Assembly: GCF_017303315.1 (NCBI RefSeq)
Contig: NZ_JAFKOI010000018.1
Location: forward strand, 1 to 59,077
DNA from: Bacillus sp. NTK071
GTDB taxonomy: Bacteria; Bacillota; Bacilli; Bacillales; Guptibacillaceae
DNA length: 59,077 nt
Direction of reading: 5' to 3'
Below are positions 55,223 through 59,077 of the stretch, piece after piece (the stretch's first letter is position 1; each line of letters starts with the position of its first letter). Made by a program: the position numbers and the translations under genes. The notes below the pieces were generated by a model. The model was given only the letters and a program-made list of their open reading frames with translations, searched no databases and was not told the DNA's origin.

Positions 55223-56254
55223 ATGTTAACGAAAGATCAGGTCGTTGAATTATTACAAAAGGTGCAAGATCCTATTATACATAAAAGTATCACCATCCGT
55301 GATGTGAAGACTAAGGAAGGCTATGTTAGTGTAAAAGCTGCCCTAGCGCAAACGGAATCTGCTGAGCAGATGAAAGTACAGCAGGAGATCGTGAACATCT
55401 TGAAAGGTGCTGGAGCAGAATCAGTAGGACTACGTTTTGAGCAACTTGCTGATGAGGAGCTTCCTCAAGGGACTTCAGCAAATCCTAATCTACCGCCATT
55501 GTTATCACCAGAGAGTAAGACACAGTTTATTGCCGTCGCGAGTGGTAAAGGTGGGGTTGGAAAATCTACTGTAACAGTTAACCTGGCAACTTCGCTTGCT
55601 CGATTAGGGAAAAAAGTTGGCATTATTGATGCTGATATTTATGGTTTTAGTGTTCCAGATATGATGGGAATTGAAAGTAGACCCAAAGTAGTAGATGGTA
55701 AAATCTATCCTGTTGAACGTTTTGGCGTAAAAGTGATGTCTATGGCATTTTTTGTGGAGGATAACGCTCCGGTAATCTGGCGTGGGCCGATGCTTGGGAA
55801 AATGCTTAACAATTTCTTCAGTGAAGTTGACTGGGGTGAGTTAGATTACTTGCTACTTGACCTCCCACCAGGAACAGGGGACGTAGCACTTGATGTCCAC
55901 ACGATGCTTCCGGCTTCTAAGGAGATCATTGTTACTACTCCACATGCAACTGCTGCTTTCGTAGCAGCACGAGCAGGCGCTATGGCCTTGAAAACCAAAC
56001 ATGAAGTTCTTGGAGTAGTTGAGAACATGGCTTATTTTGAAAGTAAGGTAACCGGTGAAAAGGAATATGTTTTCGGTCAGGGTGGTGGCGAAAAACTTGC
56101 CTCTGAACTGTCCACCGAAATTCTAGGGAAGTTGCCCCTTGGACAACCTGATTTCAATGACGAGGAGTTTGCCCCTTCCGTTTACCAGGCTGATCATCCG
56201 ATTGGAAAGCAATATTTAGATATAGCGAAAGAAGTTATTGCTAAAACAGAATAA
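55223..56254 (+). CDS. salA: Mrp-family P-loop ATPase SalA
   Basis: Member of the Mrp/NBP35 ATPase family; in B. subtilis SalA represses scoC and so raises protease genes, while other family members carry iron-sulfur clusters. The 343 residues have an N-terminal MIP18-like domain (about 1-85), the deviant Walker A SGKGGVGKST (about 111-120), IIDADIYG and LLLDLPPGTGD. The CxxC cluster motif of many Mrp proteins is absent, as I recall for B. subtilis SalA. The ATG at 55223 follows GAAGGTGGTG; the longer reading from 55172 crosses the promoter. Confidence 0.92.
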   Translation: MLTKDQVVELLQKVQDPIIHKSITIRDVKTKEGYVSVKAALAQTESAEQMKVQQEIVNILKGAGAESVGLRFEQLADEELPQGTSANPNLPPLLSPESKTQFIAVASGKGGVGKSTVTVNLATSLARLGKKVGIIDADIYGFSVPDMMGIESRPKVVDGKIYPVERFGVKVMSMAFFVEDNAPVIWRGPMLGKMLNNFFSEVDWGELDYLLLDLPPGTGDVALDVHTMLPASKEIIVTTPHATAAFVAARAGAMALKTKHEVLGVVENMAYFESKVTGEKEYVFGQGGGEKLASELSTEILGKLPLGQPDFNDEEFAPSVYQADHPIGKQYLDIAKEVIAKTE

Positions 56255-56258
56255 CAAG

Positions 56259-56287
56259 AAAGGACACTCCAATTGGAGTGTCCTTTT
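56259..56287. terminator. Bidirectional terminator between salA and gerD
   Basis: AAAGGACACTCC-AATT-GGAGTGTCCTTT, a perfect 12-bp stem (56259-56286), with T-rich tails on both strands. It can serve salA (plus) and gerD (minus). Confidence 0.94.
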
Positions 56288-56299
56288 TCGTTAGGATGA

Positions 56300-56929
56300 T
56301 CATTGTTGATTGTCTGAGCTATCACTCTGTTCATCACCTGTTTTTTCATCCGATTTCTGTTCTCCACTACCTTCAGATTCTTTTAATTGCTCTGAAGTGA
56401 TTTTGGTTAACATCTGCTGGATTTTAGCCTGGAATAATGGACTCTCGAATGTTTCAGAGATCAAATCCTTAATTTGCTTTCTGGATTGCTTACTTTCCAA
56501 TAGCTGCAAGTATTGTTTCTCCATTTCAGGGTCTTGCATAAGATCCATCATTTTTTCTTGATACTCCGGATCGTCCATTAGTGCTTTAAACAGTTTTTCG
56601 TTTTCCCCTTGAATGTTTTTCGCGAAGTTCTCAACGAAAGCAGGATCTTTCAGCATTTCTTGCCAGTACTTCTTACCTTCTTCGGTTGTAAGGACTTTCT
56701 GTATGGTTTCTTTCACAAAAGGTTCTTCCATCACAAGCTGTTGTTTCAATTTTTCATCTGACATGATTTCCTGAATGGCTTTTTTGCCTTCATCTGTTTT
56801 TAGCAGATCGACAAGCATTTTCTTCGTTTCATCATAATTAGCCTGAGAGCCCTCAGCGGAACCTGTGGCGCAACCAGCAATGAGAAGAAAAGCTAATCCA
56901 AGAGCAAGCAGTTTGAATCGCTGACTCAT
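56300..56929 (-). CDS. gerD: Spore germination lipoprotein GerD
   Basis: GerD is an inner spore membrane lipoprotein that clusters nutrient receptors into the germinosome. The 209-residue product has a signal peptide with lipobox LLIAGC (about 14-19), long charged helices with repeated DP.....M segments (DPAFVENF, DPEYQEKM, DPEMEKQY), and a low-complexity acidic tail. I chose the ATG at 56929, nine bases after AAAGGAG; an upstream in-frame ATG at 56950 precedes that site. In B. subtilis it is a forespore (SigG) gene; I could not fix a promoter. Confidence 0.93.
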   Translation of the reverse strand: MSQRFKLLALGLAFLLIAGCATGSAEGSQANYDETKKMLVDLLKTDEGKKAIQEIMSDEKLKQQLVMEEPFVKETIQKVLTTEEGKKYWQEMLKDPAFVENFAKNIQGENEKLFKALMDDPEYQEKMMDLMQDPEMEKQYLQLLESKQSRKQIKDLISETFESPLFQAKIQQMLTKITSEQLKESEGSGEQKSDEKTGDEQSDSSDNQQ

Positions 56930-57078
56930 TTGCTCATGCTCCTTTCTCATATTCTTATCCTTAATATTAGGCGAAACTGTGAATTTATACCCGGAGAATA
57001 AAGGAAGGGTGGCATTTTAAAAGTGGCATTGGTACAATTCAACAGAGAAGCATCATTAACATTCACGGGGGTTTGATT

Positions 57079-57681
57079 GTGAAAACAAGAAATCTTGTTT
57101 ACTTATTCTTTTCAACCCTTCTGATTGGATCAACAGCGGGAATGATTACAGGTATTGTTTTAGACTGGTCGCAATATTGGGCAGATCTAAAAAACGGTGA
57201 ATTTCTTTCATTCCTGATTGTCATGCTCTGGTTACTTGGAGTATCCAGCATCTTTAGTTTGATCAGTCAGATGGGATTTTTCGCATATTTAACCATTCAT
57301 CGGTTTGGCCTTGGTATTTTTAAATCTGTTAGATTATGGAATACTATACAAGCCGTCCTAATTGCAGTTGCGTTGTTCGACTTAGTCTATTTCCGCTATG
57401 CCGTTTTCGCGGAAGCGGGAGAAAGCATTTTAAGCTATGTCCTTGTTGCTCTATTTCTTCTTGTGGTAGGTGTTACAGTAGCATACATCAAACAAAAAGA
57501 AACGAACAAGCAGGCCTTTATACCGGCTCTCTTCTTTATTGTCGTTGTAACAACGCTTGAATGGATTCCTGGGTTACAGAGTAATGATCCTAAATGGCTA
57601 TGGCTTATTTTAATACCACTTCTAGCCAGTAATGTATGGCAATTGCTAACACTTCATCGTCTGATTGGAAAAGAAGTATAA
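57079..57681 (+). CDS. kbaA: KinB-signalling activation protein KbaA
   Basis: A membrane protein needed for KinB-dependent activation of the sporulation phosphorelay in B. subtilis. The 200 residues hold about six hydrophobic spans (near 8-24, 38-60, 85-105, 113-130, 140-158 and 165-185 by eye). The GTG at 57079 is eight bases after CGGGGG; the TTG at 57073 is too close to it. It diverges from gerD and converges on pdaB. Identification rests on position and topology plus family resemblance. Confidence 0.88.
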   Translation: MKTRNLVYLFFSTLLIGSTAGMITGIVLDWSQYWADLKNGEFLSFLIVMLWLLGVSSIFSLISQMGFFAYLTIHRFGLGIFKSVRLWNTIQAVLIAVALFDLVYFRYAVFAEAGESILSYVLVALFLLVVGVTVAYIKQKETNKQAFIPALFFIVVVTTLEWIPGLQSNDPKWLWLILIPLLASNVWQLLTLHRLIGKEV

Positions 57682-57685
57682 ACAA

Positions 57686-57715
57686 AAGCAGCTCTGCACA
57701 ATAGCAGGGCTGCTT
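57686..57715. terminator. Bidirectional terminator between kbaA and pdaB
   Basis: AAGCAGCTCTGC pairs with GCAGGGCTGCTT (57686-57697 with 57704-57715, one G-T). The T-run is better on the minus strand, so it mainly serves pdaB, whose stop codon touches the hairpin. Confidence 0.82.
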
Positions 57716-58472
57716 ATTTAATTTCTTTACTTTTGATATCTGCATTTGACACAAGTTCGCTTACTGTATAGAAAGTATAACCTTTCTTCTTCAAAGTCGA
57801 GATGATGTTTGGAATCGCATCAGCCGTTTGCTTAGCTGAGTCAGAAGCATGCAGGAGAATAATATCACCAGGATCTGCACCGCTTGCAACATTTTCTACT
57901 ATGGTTTCCATACCAGGGTTTCTCCAATCTTCTGAATCGAGACTCCAATGGATGACTGTATAGTTCATTTTATCTGAAAGAGTGAGAACCCTCTTATCAA
58001 AATTACCATTAGGTGGTCTGAGAAGTTCTGGTTGAGTACCAGATACTTTTTTAATCGCTTCATGGGAGCGTATAATGTCTTTTCTTATTTCTTCATTTTC
58101 CATCGTTGTGTAATTTTCATATTTATATCCCAGGTTTCCTATTTCATGCCCATCTTTTACAATTTGCTCAACGATTTCAGGGTGTCGTTCAGCCCATGCC
58201 CCTGAAATGAAAAAAGAAGCCTTTACTTTGTTCTTTTTTAATTGGTCAAGAATAGGAATGGCTTTTGTTTCTCCCCAGCTAATATCAAACGTTAGCGCAA
58301 TTCTTTTATCTTTGCTCTTTACTTGGTCAATGGCTAGAGGGATTTCGTTTGAAGTGAAGACGGCTAGCTCGCCACCTTCTGTAAATAGAATAATGGCTGT
58401 AAAAAAAGCAGCAACTACAATAACAAGTCCTTGTTTTATACGCTTTCCATTCCAAATCCAGAAAAAATTCAT
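57714..58472 (-). CDS. pdaB: Sporulation polysaccharide deacetylase-like protein PdaB
   Basis: A NodB-homology protein needed for late spore maintenance in B. subtilis. The 252 residues have an N-terminal membrane anchor (about 15-30) and motifs TFDISWG (61-67), RPPNGNF (152-158) and LLHASD (206-211). The second metal-binding motif, usually HxxxH, reads NLGYKYENY (113-121), so both histidines appear missing, and motif 1 lacks the second Asp. I believe PdaB orthologues share weak motifs, so activity is uncertain. The start at 58472 follows AGGGGGTG. Confidence 0.9.
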   Translation of the reverse strand: MNFFWIWNGKRIKQGLVIVVAAFFTAIILFTEGGELAVFTSNEIPLAIDQVKSKDKRIALTFDISWGETKAIPILDQLKKNKVKASFFISGAWAERHPEIVEQIVKDGHEIGNLGYKYENYTTMENEEIRKDIIRSHEAIKKVSGTQPELLRPPNGNFDKRVLTLSDKMNYTVIHWSLDSEDWRNPGMETIVENVASGADPGDIILLHASDSAKQTADAIPNIISTLKKKGYTFYTVSELVSNADIKSKEIK

Positions 58473-58591
58473 CATGCACCCCCTTTGTCCCATTCATATG
58501 CGAACAGTTTCATAACTATGTACAAAGTGTTTCCTGCACACATATTTAGGTATAGGTTAGGCGATACTGGTTTGAGGAAGGAGGAGTTAAA

Positions 58592-58816
58592 GTGATAGGA
58601 CTTCTTGTTAACAATAAAGAAATGAAGGAAATCGAGTACTTACTTAAGCGGGAGATGGAAGAACTTCTGTTGGATTTGGATAATAGTCGCATTGATGGGC
58701 TTATTAAACGAGCTATGGAGGAACGGTATCAAATTCTACTTGGAATCTATAAAAGAACTGCTACAAAGGCTGAAGTTTTAAAGTATATGCGCATTTTAAA
58801 AAAAGGTACAAATTAA
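58592..58816 (+). CDS. Small helical protein of unknown function
   Basis: A 74-residue charged, probably all-helical protein (MIGLLVNNKEMKEIEYLLKR, then REMEELLLDLDNSRIDGLIK). The GTG start is well placed behind GGAAGGAGGAG, and the frame is intact, so it is very likely real. It has no signal peptide, cysteine or membrane span. I do not recognise a named family; I recall similar short proteins in other Bacillaceae but cannot verify. It sits between pdaB and the next rRNA operon and would be the last gene before the rRNA promoters. Confidence 0.75.
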   Translation: MIGLLVNNKEMKEIEYLLKREMEELLLDLDNSRIDGLIKRAMEERYQILLGIYKRTATKAEVLKYMRILKKGTN

Positions 58817-58829
58817 TTTCAAAAAACCC

Positions 58830-58858
58830 TTGCTAATTACAGAAACAACCTGTATATT
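58830..58858 (+). promoter_or_regulatory. rRNA operon promoter P1
   Basis: TTGCTA (58830-58835), 17-bp spacer, TATATT (58853-58858), followed by GGTCGCC near the expected start. Confidence 0.8.
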
Positions 58859-58914
58859 TATATAGGTCGCCGATACGAAACGGATGACGCACACAAAAAG
58901 AATAAAAAAAGTTG

Positions 58915-58944
58915 TTGACGCTAACTAAGTTGATATGGTATATT
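58915..58944 (+). promoter_or_regulatory. rRNA operon promoter P2
   Basis: TTGACG (58915-58920), 18-bp spacer, TATATT (58939-58944), then AATAAAGTCGCT, the classic Bacillus rrn start region beginning with G. Confidence 0.9.
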
Positions 58945-58950
58945 AATAAA

Positions 58951-59062
58951 GTCGCTGAAAACGACATCGAAAGAAACGAATCGATCTTTGAAAACTGAAC
59001 GAAACGCCATGTAAGTAGTTGTTTCTACGGAAGCAAATTGTTTTAAAAGCTAGATTAAGCTT
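58951..59062 (+). promoter_or_regulatory. 16S rRNA leader with antitermination-type sequence
   Basis: The leader contains GATCTTTGAAAACTGAAC (about 58983-59000), the conserved stretch found before 16S rRNA in Bacillus, associated with Nus-type antitermination and processing. Confidence 0.75.
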
Positions 59063-59077
59063 TCTATCGGAGAGTTT
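59063..59077 (+). rRNA. rrs: 16S ribosomal RNA, first bases (rest outside window)
   Basis: TATCGGAGAGTTT at the window end is the conserved 5' end of Bacillus 16S rRNA (it continues with GATCCTGGCTCAG). The exact mature 5' base is estimated. Confidence 0.9.

Noticed and set aside
56951-57072. SigG-type promoter for gerD
   Set aside because: The AT-rich gap has loose matches only; I could not fix -35 and -10 boxes with correct spacing.

Overview
The window is a chromosomal housekeeping segment of an endospore-forming member of the Bacillaceae (Firmicutes). Evidence: gene order follows the Bacillus ctsR-to-pdaB region almost gene for gene, ribosome binding sites are strong GGAGG types, TTG and GTG starts are common, promoters are SigA-like, and sporulation or germination genes (sigH, cwlD, gerD, kbaA, pdaB) are present. 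I would not name the species from this sequence. An rRNA operon lies on each side: the 3' part of a 5S gene opens the window and the first bases of a 16S gene close it.

Layout. 1-430: end of a 5S rRNA gene and its terminator, then a ~130-nt self-complementary element fused to a truncated second 5S copy with its own terminator. 694-5385: the CtsR operon (ctsR-mcsA-mcsB-clpC) with promoter and CtsR box. 5566-16043: radA, disA, yacL (PIN/TRAM), ispD-ispF, gltX, a tRNA-Cys T-box, cysE-cysS, mrnC, rlmB, yacP. 16048-16865: sigH with promoter and terminator. 16891-18118: rpmG-secE-nusG behind a possible attenuator. 18130-20723: rplK-rplA and rplJ-rplL with L1-type and L10-type leaders. 20808-28864: a methyltransferase gene, then rpoB-rpoC. 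28876-33715: L7Ae-like gene, rpsL-rpsG-fusA-tuf. 33811-49066: the S10-spc-alpha super-cluster from rpsJ to rplQ, including secY, adk, map, a KOW gene, infA and rpoA. 49376-53776: ecfA1-ecfA2-ecfT-truA and rplM-rpsI. 53882-58816: ybaK, cwlD, salA, gerD (minus), kbaA, pdaB (minus) and a small unidentified gene. 58830-59077: tandem rRNA promoters, leader and the 16S start.

How it works together: most of the window makes the ribosome, RNA polymerase, elongation factors and the Sec channel, with regulation written into RNA leaders (T-box, L1, L10, S10 and L13 leaders, and several unnamed hairpins). The first operon handles protein quality control, disA and radA serve DNA integrity signalling, and the last genes serve sporulation and germination.

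No CRISPR array, insertion sequence, prophage, toxin system or unfamiliar multi-gene cassette was seen, so I do not claim an undescribed protein system. The best unexplained signals are non-coding: the element fused to the broken 5S copy, a three-way-junction leader before rpoB, nested inverted repeats around the promoter of the L7Ae-like gene, an attenuator-like hairpin before rpmG-secE-nusG, and a hairpin between ribosome binding site and start codon of nusG. All start choices, promoters and folds were read by eye; comparisons with B. subtilis proteins are from memory.
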